49,775 nt of DNA. It comes from Synergistota bacterium. Its GTDB lineage: Bacteria > Synergistota > Synergistia > Synergistales > Synergistaceae. The stretch is from positions 1-49,775 of the forward strand of contig JAEXGR010000040.1 of assembly GCA_023450745.1 (NCBI GenBank), read 5' to 3'. Position numbers and translations under genes: made by a program. Shown in pieces: positions 7,861-16,571 of this stretch. How positions within the stretch are numbered: position 1 is the first letter of the stretch; each line of letters begins with the position of its first letter. Below the pieces are notes generated by a model that was not told the origin of the DNA, did no database searches, and worked only from the letters and a program-made list of their open reading frames with translations.

Positions 7861-9617
7861 CAGTAAGCCCTTCCCATATAAACCAATCCGGGAACGCCGT
7901 CCAGCGTTATGATCATCCCGTCCTCCACCTTGTCCATGATGCCGGAAACTCCCGTAATACAGGGGACGCCCCTGTTCAGAGAGATGACACCCGCGTGGGA
8001 GGTGAGGCCGTTTTCCTCCGTGATTATCCCCCCCGCCCTTTCAAGCGCGGGAATGTATTCCTTCGTGCTCTTTTTTATGACCAGGATCTTGTCCCCGCCG
8101 GCATTCGCGATCGCCTCTTCGGGGGTCGTTGCCCGGCAGACCGGCGCGGTGAGCCGTTTACGGACGAGGGACATGCCTTTGCCGATGATGCTGCCGATGC
8201 GCAGAACGTTCAGCATATTCGTACTGCCCGGCTCCCCGAGGGGAACGCCGGAGGTGATGACGATGTTGTCGCCGCTCTCCACGAGCGCCTCGCGTTTTAT
8301 CAGCAGAATCGCGTTCTCTATGGATTTCTCAAGTTCAGTCGTTATCGGGCAGATACAGGGCTTTACCCCCCAGATCAGGGAAAGCTGACGCCAGGTGGAG
8401 AGCGAGGGAGTCATCGCGATTATCGGGCAGGTGGGGCGGTATTTGCTGACCATCCGCGCGGTGCCGCCGCTGGAGGTGAGCGACACTATCGCCGCCGCGC
8501 CGACCTCTTTCGCCACGTCGCGCGCCGCGTGGCTCACGGCGTCGGCCGTCTCGCAGGCCTGCGGAATCGTGCGCGGCTTGCGGCGCCAGAGTTCCGTGTC
8601 CATCTCGGTGCGCATGATGATCCTCTGCATCGTCTCGACCGCTTCGACGGGATATTTGCCCCCCGCCGTCTCCCCGGAGAGCATGACGGCGTCGGCTCCG
8701 TCGATCACCGCGTTCGCCACGTCGTTCGCCTCGGCGCGCGTCGGGCGTGGATTGCGTATCATCGAGTCCAGCATCTGCGTCGCGACGATCACCGGCTTGC
8801 CCTGCGCGCGGCATTTTTCGATGATCTCCTTCTGGACCATCGGCACGTCCTCCGTGTTCATCTCAACCCCAAGGTCTCCGCGCGCCACCATCATTCCGTC
8901 GACTACGGAGAGAATCTCTTCGATGTTTTCCACCGACTGGCGCGTCTCCATCTTCGCGATGATCTTCGCCTTCGCGCCCTCGCCCTCCAGGATGCGCCGC
9001 ACCTCGATGATGTCTTCTTTGTTGCGGACGAATGACACCGCCACATAATCCACGTCGTGAGCCGCGCCCCAGCGGAGGTCGGCAATGTCCTTTTCCGTCA
9101 GCGTCGGGACGGAGAGGTCGGCCCCGGGCACGTTGATGCCCTTGCGTTCGCCGAGTTCGCCGCCGACGATCACGCGGCAGACCACGCCTTCCGGCGTCGT
9201 CTCCACGACCTCGAGGTTTATCGCCCCATCGTCGATGAAGATGGACTGTCCCTCTTGCACCTCGTTTGCCAAAGGCGGATAATCGATATAGACGCCGTGC
9301 TCGCCGCCCTCCCGTTTATCGAAGAAAAGGGTGAAGAGACTGTCCGCCTTCAGCGTCACCTTGCCATGCTCCGACAGTTCCCCCGTGCGTATTTCCGGTC
9401 CTTTGGTGTCGAGCAGCACCGCGATCGGCTTCTGCCGCTCCTGCTCGACGGCCCGGACGTTTTTCAGCGTCCTCTCATGCGAGTCATAATCGCCGTGGCT
9501 GAAATTGAGGCGCGCGACGTTCATGCCGGCCTCCGCCACCTTGAAGAGGGTGTCGTATTCCCAGCAGGCGGGCCCGATCGTGCATACTATCTTTACTTTG
9601 CGTTCCATCTTATTCAT
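7860..9617 (-). CDS. pyk: Pyruvate kinase with C-terminal PEP-utiliser domain
   Basis: A 585-residue pyruvate kinase, making pyruvate and ATP from phosphoenolpyruvate in glycolysis. The N-terminal KIVCTIGPA, the MVARGDLGVE segment and the TQMLDSMI-plus-RPTRAE catalytic region are intact. The last 80 or so residues form a PEP-utiliser (phosphohistidine-swivel-like) domain with TSHAG near residue 538, as in Bacillus-type enzymes. The reading frame stays open 114 bases further upstream into mtrB, but the ATG at 9617 has AAAGG 8 bases before it and matches the family's start. It follows mtrB by 14 bases and shares one base with nfo. Confidence 0.95.
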   Translation of the reverse strand: MNKMERKVKIVCTIGPACWEYDTLFKVAEAGMNVARLNFSHGDYDSHERTLKNVRAVEQERQKPIAVLLDTKGPEIRTGELSEHGKVTLKADSLFTLFFDKREGGEHGVYIDYPPLANEVQEGQSIFIDDGAINLEVVETTPEGVVCRVIVGGELGERKGINVPGADLSVPTLTEKDIADLRWGAAHDVDYVAVSFVRNKEDIIEVRRILEGEGAKAKIIAKMETRQSVENIEEILSVVDGMMVARGDLGVEMNTEDVPMVQKEIIEKCRAQGKPVIVATQMLDSMIRNPRPTRAEANDVANAVIDGADAVMLSGETAGGKYPVEAVETMQRIIMRTEMDTELWRRKPRTIPQACETADAVSHAARDVAKEVGAAAIVSLTSSGGTARMVSKYRPTCPIIAMTPSLSTWRQLSLIWGVKPCICPITTELEKSIENAILLIKREALVESGDNIVITSGVPLGEPGSTNMLNVLRIGSIIGKGMSLVRKRLTAPVCRATTPEEAIANAGGDKILVIKKSTKEYIPALERAGGIITEENGLTSHAGVISLNRGVPCITGVSGIMDKVEDGMIITLDGVPGLVYMGRAY

Positions 9618-9631
9618 CGATCTTACCTTTC

Positions 9632-9865
9632 TCAGTTCTTGCCGCTCTCTATCTCTCCGTGAGCCGTTATCACCTTCGCGCGGCCGCGTATCTTCATCGC
9701 CGAGATGTGCTCGGTGAACTGGGCGATCCAAACCTCGCCCTCCTCAAGCTTTTCCGTGTGGAGGAATCTATTCTCCGCGCCGCGCGTTACGCCCGTGACC
9801 GTAACTCCGTTTTCCAGAGCCTTCACGGCGATATACTCGCCCACCGTCTGTCCGTTATCCGCCAT
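9632..9865 (-). CDS. mtrB: trp RNA-binding attenuation protein (TRAP)
   Basis: A 77-residue protein strongly resembling TRAP of Bacillus, an 11-subunit ring that, with tryptophan bound, wraps GAG/UAG-repeat RNA to terminate or silence trp genes. Shared segments include VTRG, EKL-GEV, IAQFTEH and KIRG. The three RNA-contact residues of B. subtilis TRAP (Lys37, Lys56, Arg58) align to Lys in EKL and to Lys and Arg in MKIRG. Aligned to B. subtilis Thr49, which lines the tryptophan pocket, there is Ile here (HISA for HTSA). A GTG six bases upstream is in frame, but GAGGAG lies 9 bases before the ATG at 9865. It sits between dnaE and pyk in one run. The family call is firm; the RNA targets are outside this window. 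Confidence 0.92.
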   Translation of the reverse strand: MADNGQTVGEYIAVKALENGVTVTGVTRGAENRFLHTEKLEEGEVWIAQFTEHISAMKIRGRAKVITAHGEIESGKN

Positions 9866-9889
9866 CTCCACTGACTCCTCTTCTCTTGT

Positions 9890-12800
9890 CTAAATACAGC
9901 TTGCCAATCCGTTTGAATACTCCGTTAGCTCCCTTTTGAGCTCCTCCGACACGTCTACCTTTATCCTCTTTATCAGTGACACGGTGGTCTCTTCCGCCCC
10001 GATAAGCTTGAGGATTATCTCATGCTTGCCCGGGTGCCTTGTCAGGACCCTGAACATCCCCTCGTAAAATTTATCGGAGAGGCCGTCGGAGGCGACCGTC
10101 ACGATCGCGCGGCGGTCCAGTTTATCTTTATACTCCTCTTCCGTAAAGATGTCATCGGCCATTATCGATATTCCGCGGTCTTCGCGCGGCTTGCCCTTTA
10201 AAAAGTAGAGCGCGCCCACCTGCAGTATCGGCTTGAACTGCGGCCAGCGGCTGCCGAAGATCATCACGTCGACGGTGCCGCTGTTGTCCTCGAAGACCGC
10301 GGTGCCGTAGGGGTTGCCGGAGGTCTTGCTGAACTTTTCCGCGACGCTCGAAAGAAGCCCCGCGGTCACCGCGGGCTGGTGCGACTGCCAGCGGCCGAGC
10401 TCGCTTATCGGGCAGGTGATGTAGGGGGAGACCTGCTCCTCGTAATGGTCGAAGGGATGTCCCGAAATATAGAGCCCCATGCTCTCCTTTTCCAGATCGA
10501 GCTTCTGGCGTTCGCTGAAGTCCTCGACCGCGGGCATCTCCGGTACGAGATAGGCCTCGTCCTCATCGCCGAAGAGCGAAGCCTGATTTGTATTCTGCGC
10601 CTGACGCGAGGCCTGATCGACAAACAGCGGCACGGCGGCGAGAAGCCGCGCGCGGTTGGGCTCAAGGCTGTCGAAAGCTCCCGATTTGATGAGATTCTCA
10701 ATGACGCCCTTGTTGACCTGCCGCGTGTCTATCTTCGTGAGGAAATCCCAGAACGAGGTGAAACGCCCCGCCTTTTTGCGGCTCTCGATGATATTGGCGA
10801 CGGCCGCGTCGCCCACCTTGGCGATCGCCGAGAGCCCGAGCCTGATGACCTCGCCGACCACGGTGAAATCCTCGCGCGATTCGTTTATATCCGGGGGGAG
10901 GACCGGGTACCCCGCGTCCCTCACGCTGCGGATGTATTGTCCGAGCACATCCATCTTTGAACCGATCAGGCTCGATAGATAGGAGGCGAGAAATTCCGGC
11001 CCGTAGTTTGCCTTGAGCCAGGCGGTCCAGTAGGCGATGAGCCCGTAGGCGGCGCTGTGCGACTTGTTGAAGCCGTAACCGGCGAATTTTTCGATGATGT
11101 CGAAGATATTGCCCGCGTTCGCCGCGTCGACGCCGTTTTTAACGGCGCCGTCGACAAATTTCACGCGCTCCTTCTCCATGACCTCTTTTTTCTTCTTGCC
11201 CATCGCGCGCCGCAGCAGGTCCGCCTCGCCGAGCGTGTAGCCGGCGAGCGCCTGAGCGCTCTGCATGACCTGCTCCTGATAGAGGATGACTCCGTAGGTG
11301 TCCTTCATATAGGGTTCCAGCTTCGGGTGAAGGTAGTGCACCGTATCCTCGCCGTGTTTGCATTTAACATAGGTGTCGACCATGCCGCTCTCCAGCGGGC
11401 CGGGGCGGTAGAGCGCGACCAGCGCGATCATATCCTCAAAACAGTCGGGGCGCAGCCGGCGCACCAGCGCCGTCATGCCGGAGGATTCAAGCTGGAATAC
11501 CCCCAGAGTGTCCCCCCGCTGCAGCATTTCGTAGGTTTTGGCGTCGTCTATCGGAATCTCGTTGAGGTCGATCTTGCCCTTGCCGTTGGATTCGATATTC
11601 TTCACCGCGCCGTCGAGCACGGAAAGGGTGCGGAGGCCTAAGAAGTCCATCTTTACAAGACCGAGCTTTTCCACCGGCTCCATCGGATACTGCGTCGCTA
11701 CCTGGTTCTCGCCGAATTTGCGCACCGGCACCATGTCGCTCGTCGGCTTCGGCGTAATGACGACGCCGGCGGCGTGCTGCGAACAGTGGCGCGCGAGCCC
11801 TTCGATGTGCATCGCCGTATCGACGAGCTTCTTTATCTCCGGCTTGCCATCGTAAGCCGCCTTGAGATCCGGCACATGCTCGAGCGCGCCCTTGATATCC
11901 TTGATCTCAGGCGTCGGCATCGCGGGGATCAGCTTGGCGATCGCGTTCACCTCGGCGATCGGAACGTTCAGCGCGCGCCCCACGTCTTTGATCGCGCCGC
12001 GGCTCTTCATACGGCCAAAGGTTATTATCTGCGAAACGTGATCCGTGCCGTATTTTTCGACGATATAGGCGATCAGCTCCTCGCGCCCCTTGTCAGAGAC
12101 GTCGGTATCGATATCGGGCATGCTGATGCGTTCCGGGTTGAGGAAGCGTTCAAAGAGCAGATCATATTTTATCGGGTCAAGGTCGGTGATGCCCAGCGAG
12201 TAGGCGACGAGCGAGCCCGCCGCCGAACCGCGGCCCGGCCCGATCGGGATGTCGCGGGCCTTTGCCGCCACGATGATGTCTGAAACGATGCAGAAGTAGC
12301 CGGGAAAGTCCATCTGCTCGATTATTCCCAGCTCATACTCCAGACGTTCGAGATACTCCTGCGGCGGCTCCTCCGTTTTGAGCCTGCGGCGAAGCCCTTC
12401 GGCGGCCAGCTTGCGCAGGTGCGTCGAAAGGGTCTCTCCCGGCGGCAGGGGAAATTCCGGAAGGTAATAATGGCCCGTCTTCAGCTTGACCTCGCAGCGG
12501 TCCGCGATTCTCTGGGTGTTGAGCAGCGAATCGGGAAGCTCGCTGCCGAAAATCTGCCACATCTCCTCCGGCGAACGGAAATAATAGTCGCTGCCCGTGA
12601 AACGGTAACGCTTTTCGTCGGTGACGATGCTTCCCGTCTGAACGCAGAGCAGAATATCGTGCCACTCCGCGTCGCCGCGCTTCAGGTAGTGCGCGTCGTT
12701 TGTCGCGATCAGCGGTATGTCAAGCTTTTTTGACATCTCGACGAGCGTCTTGTTCACCAGGGCCTGCTCGGGGATGATATTCGACTGTACCTCCAGAAAA

Positions 12801-13306
12801 AAGTTATCCTTGCCCATTATGTCGCGGTAGAGCCCCGCGCATTTGTAGGCGTTTTCTATATCGTTCTGTATGATAAACTGCGGTATCTCGCCGCCGAGGC
12901 AGGCGGAAGAACAGATGAGCCCTTTACTGTACCGCGCGAGCAGGTCGTGATCTATCCTCGGCTTGTAATAAAAGCCGTCGGTGTTCGCGATCGAGACGAG
13001 TTTTGTGAGGTTGTAGTATCCCTCCTCGTTTTCGGCAAGCAGTATCAGGTGATTCTGGCTCTTTCCCTCGCGGCAGGTGTGGCCGTTCGGGTCCACATAG
13101 ACTTCGCAGCCGAGTATCGGCTTTACTCCGGCGTCGTTGCACTTGTTGTAAAACTCCACGCAGCCGAACATCACTCCGTGGTCCGTCAGCGCGACGGCGT
13201 TCATTCCCATGTCGCGCGTCGTCGCGGCAAGGTCGGAACATCTGTTGGCTCCGTCGAGCAGACTGTACTCGCTATGTACGTGAAGGTGTACGAAAGGCTT
13301 GTCCAT
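9890..13306 (-). CDS. dnaE: DNA polymerase III alpha subunit
   Basis: A 1,138-residue replicative polymerase. The N-terminal PHP domain begins FVHLHVHSEYSLLDG, with LTDHG further on. The C-family palm carries PDIDTD (two catalytic aspartates) after FERFLNPERISM, and the third aspartate in KMDFLGLRT. Finger motifs (ALYRPGPLESGM and AMGKKKKEVM) are followed by the tandem helix-hairpin-helix region and a C-terminal OB fold. Length fits DnaE1. It starts two bases after the dnaX stop, with GAGGG inside the end of dnaX as ribosome-binding site, so polymerase core and clamp loader are coupled. mtrB follows 24 bases after its stop. Confidence 0.97.
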   Translation of the reverse strand: MDKPFVHLHVHSEYSLLDGANRCSDLAATTRDMGMNAVALTDHGVMFGCVEFYNKCNDAGVKPILGCEVYVDPNGHTCREGKSQNHLILLAENEEGYYNLTKLVSIANTDGFYYKPRIDHDLLARYSKGLICSSACLGGEIPQFIIQNDIENAYKCAGLYRDIMGKDNFFLEVQSNIIPEQALVNKTLVEMSKKLDIPLIATNDAHYLKRGDAEWHDILLCVQTGSIVTDEKRYRFTGSDYYFRSPEEMWQIFGSELPDSLLNTQRIADRCEVKLKTGHYYLPEFPLPPGETLSTHLRKLAAEGLRRRLKTEEPPQEYLERLEYELGIIEQMDFPGYFCIVSDIIVAAKARDIPIGPGRGSAAGSLVAYSLGITDLDPIKYDLLFERFLNPERISMPDIDTDVSDKGREELIAYIVEKYGTDHVSQIITFGRMKSRGAIKDVGRALNVPIAEVNAIAKLIPAMPTPEIKDIKGALEHVPDLKAAYDGKPEIKKLVDTAMHIEGLARHCSQHAAGVVITPKPTSDMVPVRKFGENQVATQYPMEPVEKLGLVKMDFLGLRTLSVLDGAVKNIESNGKGKIDLNEIPIDDAKTYEMLQRGDTLGVFQLESSGMTALVRRLRPDCFEDMIALVALYRPGPLESGMVDTYVKCKHGEDTVHYLHPKLEPYMKDTYGVILYQEQVMQSAQALAGYTLGEADLLRRAMGKKKKEVMEKERVKFVDGAVKNGVDAANAGNIFDIIEKFAGYGFNKSHSAAYGLIAYWTAWLKANYGPEFLASYLSSLIGSKMDVLGQYIRSVRDAGYPVLPPDINESREDFTVVGEVIRLGLSAIAKVGDAAVANIIESRKKAGRFTSFWDFLTKIDTRQVNKGVIENLIKSGAFDSLEPNRARLLAAVPLFVDQASRQAQNTNQASLFGDEDEAYLVPEMPAVEDFSERQKLDLEKESMGLYISGHPFDHYEEQVSPYITCPISELGRWQSHQPAVTAGLLSSVAEKFSKTSGNPYGTAVFEDNSGTVDVMIFGSRWPQFKPILQVGALYFLKGKPREDRGISIMADDIFTEEEYKDKLDRRAIVTVASDGLSDKFYEGMFRVLTRHPGKHEIILKLIGAEETTVSLIKRIKVDVSEELKRELTEYSNGLASCI

Positions 13307-13308
13307 CT

Positions 13309-15114
13309 TTATTCATTTCCCTCAGATTCGTCTTCATTTGCGTGGACGCTCTTCACATAGAGAACCTCCGCGCCTGCCAGTCTCAGGATGTGCGAGGTAA
13401 GCGACTGGGCCGCGTTCAGCTCCTCCGCTTCCCGCTCCGGCTCGGCGGCAGGCGCCTTTTCCGGAGCCGGTTCATCCGGTTCGTTTACATGCTGCTGCGG
13501 CGGCGTCTCTTCGCCGGCGATCCCCCACAGCTTCGCCGCGGCGCAGGTGAGCGTCTTGCGGTTATGCTGAATCGAGAGGAAATTCTTCGCCGGCATCGGC
13601 TTCTCGAAGGTCACCGCCAGCGTGCCCTCGCGGCGCGAGAGCTCCGCGTGCAGCAGCGCGGCGGCGATCGGGAGCCAGTCGGCGGACAGGCTGCCGATCA
13701 GCCGCGAAAATTCGTTATCGCCGAGCTTCGCGCAAAGTCCCGCGGCGTCAAAGGCGGACGCCGCCTCGTTTCCGAAAATCATTTCGGGGGCGGCGGAAAA
13801 AAGCGGCGAAGGCGGCGCTTTTCTGGGAGCGCGCTCCTGACGCGCGGGGGGCAGTTCCTCCTCCGGCGGCATCCAGAAATCTTCCGCAGGGGGAAGCTGC
13901 TCGCGCGGCGGCGTCTGGGGCGAAGGGACGGCGGCACGTTCCGCGCGCGGCCCCGGCGCGGACGCCTGCTGCGCGGCGCGCGCCGGTTCCCTTCTCTGCG
14001 GCGGCTGCGGCGGCAGAATCTCGCCGCTCAGGATGCCTTGCAGCTCCATGAATATAAGACCGCTGAAAATATCGCCCTTCATCCCATAATGCGTGCGCGG
14101 CAAAAGCCTGCTGAAAAGCGTGCAGGCCGCCCGCAGCTTGTCACGATCCCAATGCCGGGACTCCGCGGCCAAATAATCACGCTCCGCGCTGGAAGTCTCT
14201 AGCGCCTCGAGCGCCTTATCCTGCCACAGGCAATATAGCCAGAGGTCGCGGAAGAGTACGAAGAGCGCCTCACATAGCCTCTCGGACGTGATGCCCCGCG
14301 CCATGATCGCGTGAAGCACGCAGGCCGCCCCCTGCGGGTCGGCGCGCAGCTGCGTCACCCATTTTTCCAGCTCCGCGCGGCTGCTGCCCCCCGTCAGGTC
14401 ACGGACGCTCTCCAAAGAGAGTTTGCCGCGTCCGAGCGCGACCGCCTGTTCCGTCAGCGACAGCGCGTCGCGCAGAGCGCCGTCGGCCTGACGGGCGATC
14501 TCCCAGACTGCCTCTTCGTCGGCCTGTATATCCTCCTGCGAACAGACATATTTAAGCCGGCTCACCGTGTCGGCGATCGTAATCCGGTGAAACGGTATGT
14601 GCTGACAGCGCGAGCGTATCGTCACGGGGACCTTGTGCGGCTCGGTCGTCGCCAGCAGAAAGACCACGTTCGCGGGCGGCTCTTCCAGCGTCTTCAGCAA
14701 CGCGTTGAAGGCCGCGTCGGTAAGCATGTGCACCTCGTCTATAATGTAGACCTTATGGGAGGCGGAGAGCGCCTTTAAGCTCACATGGCTCTTGAGGTCG
14801 CGTATCTCTCCGATTCCGCGGTTTGAGGCTCCGTCTATCTCTATAACGTCAAGATGTTCGCCGGCGGCGATGGCGCGGCAGTTTTCGCATTCGCCGCAGG
14901 GTTCGCAGTCCGCGCCCCTGTTCAGGCAGTCCAGAGACTTCGCCACCAAGCGCGCGGCGGAGGTTTTGCCGCATCCGCGCGGCCCTGAAAAAAGGTAGGC
15001 GTGGCCCAGCGATCCCTCCCGCAAAGACTCCTGCAGGACGCCGACCGCCGCGCTCTGCCCCACCATGTCGGAAAATGTCTGGGGCCTGTACCGGCGGTAT
15101 AGTGAAATATACAT
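13309..15114 (-). CDS. dnaX: DNA polymerase III subunit tau/gamma
   Basis: A 601-residue AAA+ clamp-loader subunit. YRRYRPQTFSDMVGQ opens the protein; Walker A GPRGCGKT is at residues 44-51; zinc-binding cysteines lie at 70, 73, 76 and 79; DEVH is at 126-129; and the sensor-1 region LLATTEPHKVP follows. A Pro/Ala-rich linker of about residues 365-430 leads to the tau-specific C-terminal domain. I see no A-run with the spacing of the classical frameshift signal that makes gamma. GAGGAGGGG precedes the ATG by four bases. The M48 gene ends 57 bases upstream, and dnaE follows two bases after. Confidence 0.96.
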   Translation of the reverse strand: MYISLYRRYRPQTFSDMVGQSAAVGVLQESLREGSLGHAYLFSGPRGCGKTSAARLVAKSLDCLNRGADCEPCGECENCRAIAAGEHLDVIEIDGASNRGIGEIRDLKSHVSLKALSASHKVYIIDEVHMLTDAAFNALLKTLEEPPANVVFLLATTEPHKVPVTIRSRCQHIPFHRITIADTVSRLKYVCSQEDIQADEEAVWEIARQADGALRDALSLTEQAVALGRGKLSLESVRDLTGGSSRAELEKWVTQLRADPQGAACVLHAIMARGITSERLCEALFVLFRDLWLYCLWQDKALEALETSSAERDYLAAESRHWDRDKLRAACTLFSRLLPRTHYGMKGDIFSGLIFMELQGILSGEILPPQPPQRREPARAAQQASAPGPRAERAAVPSPQTPPREQLPPAEDFWMPPEEELPPARQERAPRKAPPSPLFSAAPEMIFGNEAASAFDAAGLCAKLGDNEFSRLIGSLSADWLPIAAALLHAELSRREGTLAVTFEKPMPAKNFLSIQHNRKTLTCAAAKLWGIAGEETPPQQHVNEPDEPAPEKAPAAEPEREAEELNAAQSLTSHILRLAGAEVLYVKSVHANEDESEGNE

Positions 15115-15171
15115 AATACCCCTCCTCGATCAATCCTTACACATTCTACAGGAAAAAGCCGCTCTTTGCCG

Positions 15172-16284
15172 CTACATAAAATAATCCGTCAGCAGATTTC
15201 CGCGCCGCGATTTGTTGAGCGCGTCGTTTATCCGGTCGCGCAGCTCGGCCAGCGGCGGCATTCCGGGGAGGAGCTCTTCGTCTGTCAGTATCGTCTTGCG
15301 CCTTATCACCAGGGACTGCCGCCCCTTCTCGCCAAGTATCTTGATATCATAGGGGGCGAGCTCGAGTTCAAGCGTGCTGTCAAGACGTTCGCCAAGCTCC
15401 GAAAATAGTTTGCCCGAAGCGGCGGTCGCCGGCGCGGAGAGCAGCACGGCGTCGTCCACATAAAGGCGCACGTCGCCGGAGACGGTGTCCGTTCTTATCT
15501 TCAGCGACTGCACGACGTCCTTGCGCTGTATTTCGATGCCTTTGTCGCGCAGGTATTTAAGCGCGGCGTCGACCCGTTCTTCCTCCTCGGGGTGCGTCTG
15601 GAAGATTCCTAACTGGTACTGCGCGCGCTTGAGCTTTTCCACCTTCATGCGCTCCATCATCGTCAGCATCGCCGCCGGGTTGTAACCGGCCTTGTAGAGG
15701 ACGTCTATCCCCCGCGCGTCGGCCTCCTTCTCCAGCTCGATGCTGTAGCTGTTCATCAGCGCCGTCTGCATTCCGCTCGCCATCGCCGCGACCCCCGCGC
15801 CGGCGTCTCCGGCCTGCGTCGCGGCGACCAGCCCCGCGATCGTCAGCAGCGTGAGCCGGTTGTTGCGCTTCGCCTGCACGATCCCGTGGGCGCGGTCGGC
15901 GTGGATGAATTCATGGCACATGACCGCCGCGATCTCATCCTCGCTTTTCAAAAATTCGAGCATCCCGGTAGTGAAGTAGGTCTTCCCTCCCGGCAGCGCG
16001 AAGGCGTTCGGCTCCTTCATTTCGAGAATGCGCACGCTGTATTCAAGGTCCCGCTGCAGGTGCGGCGTCAGCTTGGCCGCGATCATCGCCAGCTTAGCCT
16101 CGGCGGCGGGATCAAGGACGCGCGGCACCTGTTTCTCGATCGCCTCCGCCCCTTTGCGGCCGATCTTGATCTCGCGCTTTATCGTCTTATCGCTCGGCTC
16201 CGGCGAGGCCGCGGCGAAAGCCGCGGGCGGAGAGCAGAAAATCACTGCCAGCATCAGAAGGGCAGTAAATATTTTTTTCATCAT
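15172..16284 (-). CDS. Exported M48-family zinc metalloprotease
   Basis: A 370-residue periplasmic M48 protease. The signal peptide covers about residues 1-24 (KK, hydrophobic core, AFA-A). The zinc site HEFIH is at 124-128, preceded by PNAFALPGGKTYFTTG, a hallmark of the family, with the third ligand in the ELEKEAD segment. The relative closest in layout is BepA/YfgC, an outer-membrane quality-control protease, but TPR repeats are not evident here; the C-terminal 120 residues are of unknown fold. I chose ATG 16284 because GGAGG lies six bases before it; ATG 16281 directly after it is also possible. It ends 57 bases before dnaX, so it may head the dnaX-dnaE-mtrB-pyk-nfo run. Confidence 0.88.
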   Translation of the reverse strand: MMKKIFTALLMLAVIFCSPPAAFAAASPEPSDKTIKREIKIGRKGAEAIEKQVPRVLDPAAEAKLAMIAAKLTPHLQRDLEYSVRILEMKEPNAFALPGGKTYFTTGMLEFLKSEDEIAAVMCHEFIHADRAHGIVQAKRNNRLTLLTIAGLVAATQAGDAGAGVAAMASGMQTALMNSYSIELEKEADARGIDVLYKAGYNPAAMLTMMERMKVEKLKRAQYQLGIFQTHPEEEERVDAALKYLRDKGIEIQRKDVVQSLKIRTDTVSGDVRLYVDDAVLLSAPATAASGKLFSELGERLDSTLELELAPYDIKILGEKGRQSLVIRRKTILTDEELLPGMPPLAELRDRINDALNKSRRGNLLTDYFM

Positions 16285-16344
16285 CCGATACCTCCAATGC
16301 AAATAAATCGGCGCATAAACGCCGTCGTCGCTTTTACTCCGTAT

Positions 16345-16350
16345 ATTATA
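16345..16350 (-). promoter_or_regulatory. -10 element upstream of the M48 gene
   Basis: A perfect minus-strand TATAAT, 60 bases before the M48 start, in the gap to the PAS/GGDEF/EAL gene. No good -35 is seen. If active, it would drive the long M48-dnaX-dnaE-mtrB-pyk-nfo run. Confidence 0.4.
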
Positions 16351-16409
16351 CCTAAAGGAAGTAACAGCGGGGTACCGAAGATCGGCCGGCAGGGCAAACG
16401 AAATATTGA

Positions 16410-16446
16410 CCCCGCGCGTGCGCTGCCAGGCAGCGCGCGCGCGGGG
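16410..16446. terminator. Long GC hairpin after the PAS/GGDEF/EAL gene
   Basis: A 16-bp stem with one G-T wobble and a CCAGG loop (arms 16410-16425 and 16431-16446), about 125 bases downstream of the large gene's stop. There is no T-run on either side, so it is not a classical intrinsic terminator. It could slow RNA polymerase, serve a Rho-type site or protect an mRNA end. Confidence 0.4.
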
Positions 16447-16571
16447 CGTTCGATGTTTACGTTAAAGGGCAAAAAGCGTTCGTTCCAGAGCGGGACAAGA
16501 GAAATCCGCGCGGGGAGGATAAAACAGGCGGCGGGCGGCGGACGCGCGTTCCATCCTGCCTGCCGTGGCGG

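Noticed and set aside
9618..9731. In-frame 38-codon N-terminal extension of pyk
   Set aside because: Overlaps mtrB, is Arg/Asp-rich and unlike pyruvate kinase; the ATG at 9617 has a ribosome-binding site.
13790..13815. Run of six T on the dnaX coding strand near codon 437, considered as slippage site for a gamma form
   Set aside because: The run does not fit the X-XXY-YYZ frame for -1 shifting and is short for transcriptional slippage.
16281..16472. 63-codon minus-strand frame upstream of the M48 gene
   Set aside because: Runs through the GC hairpin and the -10 element and ends in the M48 start; no family resemblance.
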